Source: SIAJ01 sp036266155
GTDB lineage: Bacteria > Planctomycetota > Planctomycetia > Gemmatales > Gemmataceae
Assembly (NCBI GenBank): GCA_036266155.1
Contig: DATANR010000242.1
Location: 1-41,538 of the forward strand
Direction: 5' to 3'
DNA: 41,538 nt
Shown here: positions 25,018-33,500 of the stretch, one piece after another
Position numbering within the stretch: the stretch's first letter is position 1
How the letters are laid out: every line of letters starts with the position of its first letter
Program-made: the position numbers and the translations under genes
Notes under the pieces: model-generated
Told to the model about the DNA's origin: nothing
Databases searched by the model: none
The model's input: only the letters and a program-made list of their open reading frames with translations

Positions 25018-25896
25018 CTAGCTTCCGCGGCCCGGCCGAACGTTGACGCCAACGAGATTGCTCCAAGCGTCAAGCAACTGATTCAAGATCGCCCCAGGAA
25101 ATGGAATGGACTGATCGTCGATCTTCGCGACACCCGCAACGCAAAACGAGGTGTTCGTCAAAATGACTTCCGAGGCCGCGTGCAGGTCGTCTTTTGTTAG
25201 CGGTCGTTCTGCGAATGGTAGCCCCAGATTTTGACACAGATTGCGGACGACACCGAGACTCACGCCATTGAGAATTGACCCTGATGGGGGCGAAGTCACG
25301 ACGCCGTCAATCACGGCAACAATGTTGGCCGTCGATGTTTCCAACACGTGGCCTGATGTCCCGACGACGAACAACGGTTCAGCATCAGCATCGATTTCGT
25401 GGACCTGCTGGGCAGCAATCCACCAGGCGAGTCGGCTCCGGTGTTTGATGAGTGGGTCGATGACCACATTGATTGGGCACGTTCGCAAGCACGCACCGTT
25501 GCGGGCAAGTGCCTTGGCTCTCAGCGTGACGAGCTTTTGCGTGTACGCGATGAATGTTGGGATTCTTCCATTCGAGTTCGCGGCGAAGCCACTCGAAACT
25601 CCCGGCGTTGCCAGCCAGATCAGCGTGAGTTCGCCACGATGATGGTTTGCGGTCACCAATCGGTTCGAGATCTCGATGATCTGTTCGTCCGATTCGATCA
25701 CGTCAACCTTGGCCCGTCGACAACTTTCACGAAAACGGGCCAGATGGTCGGCAACGTGGAACAGTTGGCCATCAAAGGTCCGCAGCCGATCGGTGACAGT
25801 CGCGCCCCAAACAAAGCCGGCGTCGTCAATCGGAATGCGCACGGACCGTCGCGTGACGAAATTGCGATTGACGTAAGCGATTAACTTAGTCGGCAC
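25018..25896 (-). CDS. Class IV PLP-dependent aminotransferase
   Basis: A 292-aa member of fold-type IV PLP enzymes, which includes branched-chain and D-amino-acid aminotransferases and aminodeoxychorismate lyase. The likely cofactor Lys is in DPLIKHRSRL near residue 150. The phosphate/cofactor segment GHVLETSTANIVAV and SILNGVSLGVVRNL fit the family. The sequence looks closest to the aminodeoxychorismate-lyase/D-aminotransferase side, but the specificity loops are not diagnostic. The start is GTG 25896 (MPTKLIAYVN). It diverges from the glycosyltransferase at 26095 and no folate or amino-acid operon surrounds it. Confidence 0.75.
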   Translation of the reverse strand: MPTKLIAYVNRNFVTRRSVRIPIDDAGFVWGATVTDRLRTFDGQLFHVADHLARFRESCRRAKVDVIESDEQIIEISNRLVTANHHRGELTLIWLATPGVSSGFAANSNGRIPTFIAYTQKLVTLRAKALARNGACLRTCPINVVIDPLIKHRSRLAWWIAAQQVHEIDADAEPLFVVGTSGHVLETSTANIVAVIDGVVTSPPSGSILNGVSLGVVRNLCQNLGLPFAERPLTKDDLHAASEVILTNTSFCVAGVAKIDDQSIPFPGAILNQLLDAWSNLVGVNVRPGRGS

Positions 25897-26094
25897 GGGT
25901 CAACTCGGAACAGGGCAGGGCGGGCTGAGAGAGTCTATTGTCCGGCGAGTTGAATCTGTAGCGATAGCAAGGGCGACGCCTTGCCGAAGTCCCCATGAAG
26001 GCAGCGTTTGGGACTGGAACCTTAGCGAATTCGCCTCATAATCTCCCTACCGCTATCCTCGCGGCAGGACTCGCACTCTTCGATTGGCGCCACC

Positions 26095-27588
26095 ATGATC
26101 TGGACCCCACGCCGGGCCCTGATCGCATTGATCGTCATCTCAGCCGGGCTCCGCCTGGTCTGGGCCGCCGTCCTCGAACCGGGGAACGACGAGGCGTACC
26201 ACCATCTTTACACGCTCCATCCAGCACTCAGCTATTTCGATCATCCGCCGATGATGATGTGGGTTGAGAGCGCGGGCCTGTGGCTTGCCGGAACGGTGAC
26301 CACTTTCACCATTCGGCTCGGGTTCATCTTGATGTTCGCCGGGACAACCTGGGCGATGTATCGCTGGACCGCTCACTGGTACGGAGAGTGGCCGGGGTTT
26401 TACGCAGCATTCGCCCTAAACATCACTGGCTACTTTACGGCCGCGGCCGGTGTGTTCGTTTTGCCGGATGGCCCGCTCCTCTTCTTTAGCGTGTTGACCA
26501 TGTGGGCCCTCTCGGAGGCGCTCGTGGCTCGGCCGGGTCGAGTATTGCCATGGGTTGGCGTCGGGCTCGCGTGGGGCGGTGCACTATTGAGCAAATATCA
26601 CGCGGTCTTCTTGCCGGTGAGTGCCGTCCTGTATGTGGTCGCCACACCCGCCGCGCGCCGAGTGTTGCGGACACCCGGCCCGTATCTGGCCGTCCTCCTC
26701 GGTTGCCTGGTTTTCTCTCCCGTGATCGTCTGGAACGCCACGCATGACTGGGCCTCATTCGCGTTCCAGGGCGATCGTGCCGTCGGGATGCGCTTTCGAC
26801 CTGAAGGTCCACTGATCGTACTTGGCGGCCAGCTGGGCTATCTGCTCCCGTGGATTTGGGTCGACATGATTCTCGTTCTGCTGGCGTGTTGGCGCATTGG
26901 CCGACGCAGCGCGGGCATAGGCCGCCTCGCCGTCTTCCTGGCGATGGTGCCACTGGTGTTCTTCACAGTTGTGTCCTGTTTCCGCGAGACGTTTCCACAC
27001 TGGTCGCTGATCGGCTTCGTACCGCTGTATCCCGCGCTCGGCGATAAATGGTGGAAGAAACTCGTCGCAGGCAGTCGATGGATGCCGCGGCGGCTTGTCA
27101 TCGGCGTCGTGGTGCCGGTAAGCATTGCCATCTTTTGGGCGGCCCAAGCCGAATACGGTTTCATCCGGCTCAAGAAAGAGCCGACGATGGAAATGAGCGG
27201 CTGGCCCTCCTTGGCCAAGGAACTCGAAAACCGCGGCATCTTGAATGAGCCGAACACGTTCCTGTTCACTACCTACTGGTTCACGAGTGGGCAACTCGCT
27301 TATGCAACGGATGGCCGAGTGCCAGTCCTGTGTTACAACCCGGCGGCGCCGCATTCATTCGCTTACTGGAGTACACCGGAACAGTGGGTGGGCCAGAATG
27401 GCATTCTGGTTTCACTAGATGACCGGCACGACGAGTCGGAAGGTTATGCCGAATATTTTCGCCGGATTGAGTTGATCGGCGCGTTTCCGATGACTCGTCA
27501 CGGCAGTCCATTCCGAACGGTTCGTCTTTATCGATGTGTCGACCAACTGAAGCCGTTCCCCTATCGAATTGAGCGTCGGGCGCCGTGA
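26095..27588 (+). CDS. GT39/ArnT-like membrane glycosyltransferase
   Basis: A 497-aa polytopic protein with about ten membrane helices. The first extracytoplasmic loop carries the acidic motif GNDEAYHHLY followed by SYFDHPPMMMW, as in GT-C enzymes of the PMT/ArnT group that use polyprenyl-phosphate sugars. Downstream are VLPDGPLLFF and a Lys-rich ALLSKYHAVFLP, also typical. A soluble C-terminal domain of about 120 residues follows the last helix. Such enzymes decorate lipid A or proteins on the periplasmic side. Its neighbour waaA, convergent with only 6 bp between stops, suggests LPS as target, but this is inference. CATAAT at 26037-26042 is a possible -10 box. Confidence 0.75.
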   Translation: MIWTPRRALIALIVISAGLRLVWAAVLEPGNDEAYHHLYTLHPALSYFDHPPMMMWVESAGLWLAGTVTTFTIRLGFILMFAGTTWAMYRWTAHWYGEWPGFYAAFALNITGYFTAAAGVFVLPDGPLLFFSVLTMWALSEALVARPGRVLPWVGVGLAWGGALLSKYHAVFLPVSAVLYVVATPAARRVLRTPGPYLAVLLGCLVFSPVIVWNATHDWASFAFQGDRAVGMRFRPEGPLIVLGGQLGYLLPWIWVDMILVLLACWRIGRRSAGIGRLAVFLAMVPLVFFTVVSCFRETFPHWSLIGFVPLYPALGDKWWKKLVAGSRWMPRRLVIGVVVPVSIAIFWAAQAEYGFIRLKKEPTMEMSGWPSLAKELENRGILNEPNTFLFTTYWFTSGQLAYATDGRVPVLCYNPAAPHSFAYWSTPEQWVGQNGILVSLDDRHDESEGYAEYFRRIELIGAFPMTRHGSPFRTVRLYRCVDQLKPFPYRIERRAP

Positions 27589-27594
27589 CGACGA

Positions 27595-28884
27595 TCATGT
27601 CGGATGGACAATGACGCGATCGAGCAGATCGAGCGTTCGCTCCGTCGCTCCTTGTTGCGCCCGCACGAACGCTCGGGCCGCATCGCCCATTTGCGTTCGT
27701 AAGTCCACATCCCCAAGCAGGCGGACAACCTCGCGCTCCAGTTCGAACTCATCCGCGACGCAAATTGCCCCTCCCGCATCCAAGAGGCCGGCGACCGCAT
27801 CACGGAAGTTCCATGTGTGTGGACCGAACAACACGGGAACGCCGAACCCGGCCGGCTCGATCATGCTCTGACCGCCGCGTTTGTCGTTCAAACTTCCACC
27901 GGTGAACCCGATGGTGGCGAGGCCCCAGGCGGCGCTGAGTTCACCCAGGGTGTCGATAAGCACGATGCCTTTTGTTGGCCCGGAGTCCGCGTCCGAGCGC
28001 TTGTTGCGGCGTACGCACTGCAGTCCCGTCGCTTCGATATATCGAGCAACTTCATCGAAGCGCTCCGGCGCCCGCGGAACAAGTACGAGACGCAGCTTGG
28101 GAAACTGAGCCAACAGCCGCAGATAAATCGACAAGACAATGTGTTCTTCCGGGTCGTGCGTGCTGCCTGCGACCCAGACCAACTCGTCGGTGTCAATGCC
28201 GAGCATTGGTCGCAGCGCCACGGTCTTCGGATTGCTGCGGTCGAGGGCGACACCGTCGTATTTGACGTTGCCGGTCACATGGACACGCCCAGCATCAATG
28301 CCGAGCGCCTTGACGTTGCCTGCGAATGTCTCTGACTGCATCCCGAACGCCGCCACACGGCTGAAGAGCAATCGACGGGCAAGGCCGGCGACCTTCGAAT
28401 AACGGCGAAACGTCCGCGGACTCATGCGGCCGTTGATGATGACCACGGGCACGCCGACCCGATTCGCGGCCTTCAAGAAATTCGGCCACAACTCGCTTTC
28501 CGCAAGCACGATTAGTCTCGGCGAGACTGCCCGAATCGCACGCCGGCAGGCCCAGGAGAAATCAAAGGGGTAGGGCAGGACGATCAGATCGGCGAAGTGC
28601 TTGCGTGCCTCTGCGAGACCGGTGTCGGTCGTCGAAGAGATCACCACCTGCCAATCGGGATGCAGCTCGCGGAAAGCCTTTACGACCTGTCGCAATAGGT
28701 GGACTTCGCCGACGCTGACGCCGTGGAACCAGACGACCGGGCGAGAGCCATCGGTGAGTGATTGACCGGGGCCGAGGAGCTTGGCGCAAAGGTTTGCTCG
28801 ATAGCGGCCAGTGCGAAGGGAGCGGACGAGGAGCCAGGGGGAGAGAAGACCGATCGCGAAAATGTACAGCCAATTGATCGCCAC
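27595..28884 (-). CDS. waaA: Kdo transferase (3-deoxy-D-manno-octulosonic acid transferase)
   Basis: A GT30 glycosyltransferase that attaches Kdo to lipid IVA at the inner membrane, supplying the acceptor for the heptosyltransferase encoded in the LPS operon. The N-terminus has a membrane anchor (LYIFAIGLLSPWLLV). VVWFHGVSVGEVHLL carries the catalytic Glu. AESELWPNF, INGRMSPRTFRRY, GSTHDPEE and the C-terminal FTGGSLNDKRGGQSMIEPAGFG all match the family. I chose GTG 28884 (429 aa) because the frame to 28947 adds non-conserved residues. The gene is 15-24 kb from the rest of the LPS genes and follows a TA-like pair on the same strand. Confidence 0.92.
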   Translation of the reverse strand: MAINWLYIFAIGLLSPWLLVRSLRTGRYRANLCAKLLGPGQSLTDGSRPVVWFHGVSVGEVHLLRQVVKAFRELHPDWQVVISSTTDTGLAEARKHFADLIVLPYPFDFSWACRRAIRAVSPRLIVLAESELWPNFLKAANRVGVPVVIINGRMSPRTFRRYSKVAGLARRLLFSRVAAFGMQSETFAGNVKALGIDAGRVHVTGNVKYDGVALDRSNPKTVALRPMLGIDTDELVWVAGSTHDPEEHIVLSIYLRLLAQFPKLRLVLVPRAPERFDEVARYIEATGLQCVRRNKRSDADSGPTKGIVLIDTLGELSAAWGLATIGFTGGSLNDKRGGQSMIEPAGFGVPVLFGPHTWNFRDAVAGLLDAGGAICVADEFELEREVVRLLGDVDLRTQMGDAARAFVRAQQGATERTLDLLDRVIVHPT

Positions 28885-28921
28885 TGGGCAAAGCCCCGTC
28901 GAAAAACCAAAGGTCCAGATT

Positions 28922-29182
28922 TCAGCGACTGCGTGCCAACATTTCAACCACGCGAACCACCTGGCTCGTGGTAATGACTCGAAATAGCACAGCGTGGCCG
29001 TCTACGAATGTGATGCGCTTGTCGGCGTCACGCGATTCGCCTTCGTTGACTGGTTCACGCGCGAGGCGACGATTAATCGCCTCAATCGAACTCGCCAATC
29101 GATCCTGGTGATCAAGGTCCAAACCGATGTATACCTCGGCGAGCTGGTCGAGAGCGAACTTGGTCCAAATGACGGAATACAT
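28922..29182 (-). CDS. RelE/ParE-like toxin of a TA-like pair
   Basis: An 86-aa basic protein starting MYSVIWTKFALDQLAEVYIG, with the helix-helix-strand order of ParE/RelE toxins. It has an Arg/Lys-containing middle (ADKRITFVDGHAVLFRV) and a final strand (VVRVVEMLARSR). The ATG at 29182 overlaps the upstream gene's TGA as TGATG; the frame extends to 29239 but that start would lie inside the partner gene. Tight coupling to a small acidic upstream partner is the normal type II toxin-antitoxin layout. No diagnostic catalytic residue is certain, so activity is inferred. Confidence 0.6.
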   Translation of the reverse strand: MYSVIWTKFALDQLAEVYIGLDLDHQDRLASSIEAINRRLAREPVNEGESRDADKRITFVDGHAVLFRVITTSQVVRVVEMLARSR

Positions 29183-29433
29183 CACTTGTCCTTGCGCAAT
29201 TGGCGAAGCCGTTCCATGACTTCGTCGGCCGTGTACCACCGCATATCGGGGTCATTCTCGCGCCGCTCCAATTCCTCGTCTGTCATACCGAATTCGGGAA
29301 AGCTCATCTTTTTTGACGGCTCCACAGGCACGAATTGGCCGAGCAATCGACCGTCGGGCGCCCAAACTTCGAGCGGGCTCTTGGCGCTTGCCAGCACGTT
29401 TATCGTGTTATTGTCTCGAATTGTCACTGACAT
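29182..29433 (-). CDS. Putative antitoxin with unfamiliar fold
   Basis: An 83-aa protein beginning MSVTIRDNNTINVLASAKSP. An N-terminal beta-type segment contains VWAPDGRLLGQFVPV. The C-terminal half is acidic and helical (DEELERRENDPDMRWYTADEV, then MERLRQLRKDK), suited to wrapping around a toxin. I see no ribbon-helix-helix, AbrB, Phd or HTH signature, so its DNA-binding mode, if any, is unknown. ATG 29433 has GGGAG 7 bp upstream. It is first in a two-gene unit with the ParE-like gene, set between secA (upstream) and waaA (downstream). Confidence 0.55.
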   Translation of the reverse strand: MSVTIRDNNTINVLASAKSPLEVWAPDGRLLGQFVPVEPSKKMSFPEFGMTDEELERRENDPDMRWYTADEVMERLRQLRKDK

Positions 29434-29466
29434 GGGATGCTCCCAAACAGAGGCCACGGTGCCATT

Positions 29467-32400
29467 TTACCGCGGCTGCGCCATCTTCATGTGGCAGTTC
29501 TTGTACTTCTTGCCGCTGCCGCACGGGCACGGGTCGTTGCGACCGACTTTCTGACCCATGTTCCGGATCGGCTCGGCCTTGGTTTCGGTCGCGGCGTTGG
29601 TCGTGGCCTGGGCCAGGTTGTCGTTGGCCGGCACGTTGCGGACTTGTTGCGTCATCGATTGGGCCTGGGCCTGCGAAGCGACGGCGCCGGCGAACCAGGC
29701 GTTCATCGCCTCGTGCATCGCTTCTTCCGGCGCGTCCTCCATACGGAAGACCATGTCGGTCACGCGGTCGTTCAAGTTCTCCCACATGCGCCCGAACTCG
29801 GCCATGCCCTCTTTCTTGTAGATCGTCTTCGGGTCCTCCTGGGCGTAGCTCCGCAGGCCGACGACCGATCGCAGGTGGTCCATCGTCAGGAGATGGTTCT
29901 TCCAGGTCGTATCGAGCAAGTCGAGAAGCAGGTTCCGCTCCATGCGGTGCATCTCGGGACGATACTGGGCATCGAACACATTCCACAGGACGCTGCGCAC
30001 TTCCTCAACCGGCTTGCCGGTCAGCTTCGCCGGATCAATGTCGATTTGGAACGTCGCCTTCGTCCAGTCGGTGAGTTCCTTGGCATCGTCCGCCTCGGCT
30101 GCCCGTGTGCCCGACATCGCCTGTTCGATTTGATCGTCAATCTCGGCCTGGTCAGCTTTCGGATATGCCTCCGCACTCGCCTTGAGCAACAGCGCCCGCA
30201 AATTGGCTCGCGACTCGGTCCGGAACAGGTCGTCGCTCAAGTTTGCCGTTTGTTCGTGGAAGCGGGTGCGAGCCCAGGCATACAGGCCCTCGCGGTTGTA
30301 GCGCTGTTGTCCGGCCACGCCAGTCGCCTTCTCGGCCATGAAGGAACTCATGGCGACCTGGACCGGGAATTCGATCTCCTTCTGTCGATAAACGGCGCGC
30401 ACTTTTTGCGTGAGCAGGGCCGTCACCTCGGATTCGTCCTTGGCGCCGACTTCTTCGACGGTCAGATCGATGCGGAACTTGGCGTTGGCCCAATCGCACA
30501 GCGAACTCACGCCCCAGGACCGGTCGAGGAACTTGGCGCCTTCACTCAGGTCAACCTCGTTGATCGACTTGGTGGCCAGATCGAGTAAATGCTGCGCCAG
30601 ATTCTCGCGGCCGATTCGGCGGAGATCTTGTTCCTTGACCTTCAACCCGAACTTGGCATTCACCATCCGACTCATTTCCTGCCACTTCCAGTCGTTCGGA
30701 TCCTCCTCGGTGCTCAGGTTTTCGTCGATCCCCTCCTGAATGACCGTTGGAATGAAGCGCAGGGCTTTGTCGCGCGCGACAGCCTCCGCGGCCGTGAAGT
30801 CCGTAACCGAGCGGAACTCGCCCTCTTCGAATTCGACGCCGAGCCGATTGCTCGCGAACTCGCGAAAACTCTCGGTCCCGTAGTCCTGGTTCAAGAAGCG
30901 CTCGGCAGCGGAACCGACCTGTTCCTCGATCATCTCGTAAATCATTGCCTTGCAGTTGGCGTCATTCAAAATTTCCTGCCGCTTGCCGTAGGTTCGCTTC
31001 CGCTGCGTATCCATCACCTCGTCGTACTCGAGCAAGTTCTTGCGTGACTCGAAGTGGTATTCTTCGACCTTCTTCTGGGCAGCTTGAATGCGTCGAGAAA
31101 CCATCCGCGATTCGATGGCTTCGCCTTCTTGCATACCGAGCCGCGTGAGAACGTTGCCAACCCACTCGCCGGCGAACAACCGCATCAGATCGTCTTGCAG
31201 CGACAGGAAGAAGCGCGAGGAACCGGGATCGCCCTGGCGGCCCGCACGACCGCGAAGCTGGTTGTCGATGCGCCGGCTGTCGTGGCGCTCGGTGCCGAGG
31301 ATGTGCAGCCCGCCCATCGCGGCGATCTCGCGGCCGGCCGGCTTCGTCTGCTCCTTGGCTTCAATTGCATCGACCGTCGTCTTCCAGATATCCTCCGGCA
31401 CTTCGAGTCGACTCGGGTACTTGTCCTTGAGCTGCGCCCAGGCCATCGTCTCTGGATTGCCGCCGAGGATGATGTCGGTACCGCGGCCGGCCATGTTGGT
31501 GGCGATGGTCACAGCGCCCTTGCGCCCGGCCTGCGCGACGATGTCCGACTCACGAGCCACGTTCTCCGGCTTGGCGTTGAGCAATTCGAACTTGATGCCA
31601 CGCCGCTTCAGCAGACCGGCGAGCTTTTCACTCTTGGCGACGTCCGTGGTGCCGACGAGGATCGGCCGGCCCGATGCGTGAATCTCTTCCAGTTCCTTCA
31701 TGATCGCGTCCCATTTCTCGCGGTCGGTGCGATAGACCGAGTCGGGACTGTTGATCCGGCGCATGACCTTGTTGGTTGGGATTGCGATCACGTCGAGCTT
31801 GTAGATCTTCCAGAACTCGTTCGCCTCCGTCATGGCCGTGCCCGTCATGCCGGCCAGCTTCTTGTACATGCGGAAGAAGTTCTGCAGCGTGATCGTCGCG
31901 AGGGTCTGCGTTTCCTGCTTGATCTGCACGCCTTCCTTCTTGTGCTTCGCTTCGACCGCCTGATGCAGGCCATCCGACCATTGCCGGCCGAAGAGCGCAC
32001 GACCCGTGTGCGTGTCGACGATGATGATCGACATCTCGCGCGTTTCAGGATTCGGGATGACGAGGTAATCGCGATCGCGCAGATACAGGTGATGAGCCTT
32101 GAGCGCATTGTCGATGAGGTGCGGCCACTCCATGTTGCCGGCCGTGTAAAAGCTTTCGACGCCGGCCAGCCGTTCCGCCTCGCGGATACCTTGATCGGTC
32201 AGATGGACCGACCGCTCCTTCTCCTTGACCTCGAAGTAGACGCCCATGTCGCGCTTTTCGCCGGGTTTGAGCGGGGCGTCGATCGGCGTCCCCGCCGCGG
32301 CCAACTCGGCACGGGCCTTGGTCTCCATGTCGCCGAGTTGGCGGGCGATCTTGTCGGCTTCCTCGTAGCGCTTGACGTCGCTGAACGCCGGGCCGCTGAT

Positions 32401-33219
32401 GATGAGCGGCGTGCGGGCCTCGTCAATGAGGATGTTGTCGACTTCGTCGATGATGGCATAATTGAGCTTCCGCTGAACCTGCCGGTAGAACGGGTGGTAA
32501 CGCTCGTCGTCCCACCGGGCCGGCTTCATGTTGTCGCGTAGATAGTCGAAGCCGAATTCGCTGTTGGTCCCGTAAGTGATGTCGCACTCGTAGGCCTGTC
32601 GGCGGGCCGTCGCTTCCATGTCGGCCTGGATGTAGCCGGCCGTCACGCCGACCGACTGAAAGATCGGCAACATCCACTCGCAGTCGCGGCGAGCGAGATA
32701 GTCGTTCACGGTGACGACGTGGACGCCGCCGCCGGTCAACGCATTCAAATAGGCGGGCAGGGTGGCGACGAGTGTTTTACCTTCACCGGTCACCATTTCG
32801 GCAATGTTGTTCCGGTGCAGTGTCACGCCGCCGACGATTTGTACGTCATAGTGCCGCATGTTCTTGGCACGTTTGGCCCCTTCCCGGCATGCGGCAAATG
32901 CCTCGGGGAGGATGTCATCGAGCGTCTCACCCTTCTTCAGCCGCTCGCGAAACTTAGGGGTCAACTCCTTCAAATCAGCATCCGACATCGCCGCCATCGT
33001 CGGCTCAAGCTGATTCACCTGGGCCAGCACCGATCCGGAGATGACGGTATGCGGCGTCTCGGGCGTCTTGGCGGCGATGAAGCCGAGTTTGCGGACGAAG
33101 CGCTCGTTGCTCGACCCGAACATGCGGGTGATGAGCTTGACGGTGTTGTCGCCGAAATTGGAGAACTTTTCCCCGAGTTTCTCGAGGAAACCCATTTCCA
33201 ACTTCGTGTCGGTGCCCAT
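29467..33219 (-). CDS. secA: SecA preprotein translocase ATPase, enlarged
   Basis: The motor of Sec export, moving unfolded proteins through SecYEG. The P-loop TGEGKT is at residues 144-149, the Walker B region IIDEVDNILIDEARTP at 256-271, NMAGRGTDI at 575-583 and the helicase motif QLRGRAGRQGDPG at 654-666. The scaffold segment HLLTMDHLRSVVGLRSYAQEDP is at 1109-1130. A C-terminal zinc-binding motif DPCPCGSGKKYKNCH occupies 1229-1243. At 1250 aa it is about 350 longer than E. coli SecA. The excess lies mainly at 785-1090, where a helical-wing segment appears four to five times. ATG 33219 starts MGTDTKLEM; Met9 is an alternative. It is transcribed toward the TA-like pair, 33 bp away. Confidence 0.93.
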   Translation of the reverse strand: MGTDTKLEMGFLEKLGEKFSNFGDNTVKLITRMFGSSNERFVRKLGFIAAKTPETPHTVISGSVLAQVNQLEPTMAAMSDADLKELTPKFRERLKKGETLDDILPEAFAACREGAKRAKNMRHYDVQIVGGVTLHRNNIAEMVTGEGKTLVATLPAYLNALTGGGVHVVTVNDYLARRDCEWMLPIFQSVGVTAGYIQADMEATARRQAYECDITYGTNSEFGFDYLRDNMKPARWDDERYHPFYRQVQRKLNYAIIDEVDNILIDEARTPLIISGPAFSDVKRYEEADKIARQLGDMETKARAELAAAGTPIDAPLKPGEKRDMGVYFEVKEKERSVHLTDQGIREAERLAGVESFYTAGNMEWPHLIDNALKAHHLYLRDRDYLVIPNPETREMSIIIVDTHTGRALFGRQWSDGLHQAVEAKHKKEGVQIKQETQTLATITLQNFFRMYKKLAGMTGTAMTEANEFWKIYKLDVIAIPTNKVMRRINSPDSVYRTDREKWDAIMKELEEIHASGRPILVGTTDVAKSEKLAGLLKRRGIKFELLNAKPENVARESDIVAQAGRKGAVTIATNMAGRGTDIILGGNPETMAWAQLKDKYPSRLEVPEDIWKTTVDAIEAKEQTKPAGREIAAMGGLHILGTERHDSRRIDNQLRGRAGRQGDPGSSRFFLSLQDDLMRLFAGEWVGNVLTRLGMQEGEAIESRMVSRRIQAAQKKVEEYHFESRKNLLEYDEVMDTQRKRTYGKRQEILNDANCKAMIYEMIEEQVGSAAERFLNQDYGTESFREFASNRLGVEFEEGEFRSVTDFTAAEAVARDKALRFIPTVIQEGIDENLSTEEDPNDWKWQEMSRMVNAKFGLKVKEQDLRRIGRENLAQHLLDLATKSINEVDLSEGAKFLDRSWGVSSLCDWANAKFRIDLTVEEVGAKDESEVTALLTQKVRAVYRQKEIEFPVQVAMSSFMAEKATGVAGQQRYNREGLYAWARTRFHEQTANLSDDLFRTESRANLRALLLKASAEAYPKADQAEIDDQIEQAMSGTRAAEADDAKELTDWTKATFQIDIDPAKLTGKPVEEVRSVLWNVFDAQYRPEMHRMERNLLLDLLDTTWKNHLLTMDHLRSVVGLRSYAQEDPKTIYKKEGMAEFGRMWENLNDRVTDMVFRMEDAPEEAMHEAMNAWFAGAVASQAQAQSMTQQVRNVPANDNLAQATTNAATETKAEPIRNMGQKVGRNDPCPCGSGKKYKNCHMKMAQPR

Positions 33220-33500
33220 GTGGCGTGCCTTATGTCTGGCCGGATCATTCCGGCGCGGAAAGTCAATGAAAAAGCAGCTTTCAGTCTAAGAGTGGTTCAA
33301 CGGACGGTCAATACAGCCCGCGGCCACGGTAGAATCGGACGGTTTGACCCTGTTTTCTCGCAGAGCGCTACGCGACAAGAATATTCTGACGCCAAGGCGA
33401 TTTTTTCCTGGACAAGGTCCACCGCATCGATTAAGTTCCAAATCGCATCTTTACCAATCTCGAACTTCCATACCTCCCAATTCATTCGGAGGATCGGCTC
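33220..33500. other. 281-bp divergent region between secA and the DUF1559 gene
   Basis: No gene is visible. TTGACC at 33344-33349 matches a -35 box but has only a poor -10 (GCTACG) at 17 bp. A perfect 10-bp palindrome AGAATATTCT lies at 33378-33387. A strong Shine-Dalgarno CGGAGGA (33488-33494) precedes the ATG at 33501. Confidence 0.5.

Noticed and set aside
31054..32541. A 495-codon open frame on the plus strand
   Set aside because: It is fully antisense to secA, has no family pattern and arises from GC-rich codon bias; secA on the other strand is unambiguous.
33378..33387. AGAATATTCT as a regulator box
   Set aside because: A 10-bp palindrome alone is expected by chance at this scale, and it has no second copy in the window that I could find.
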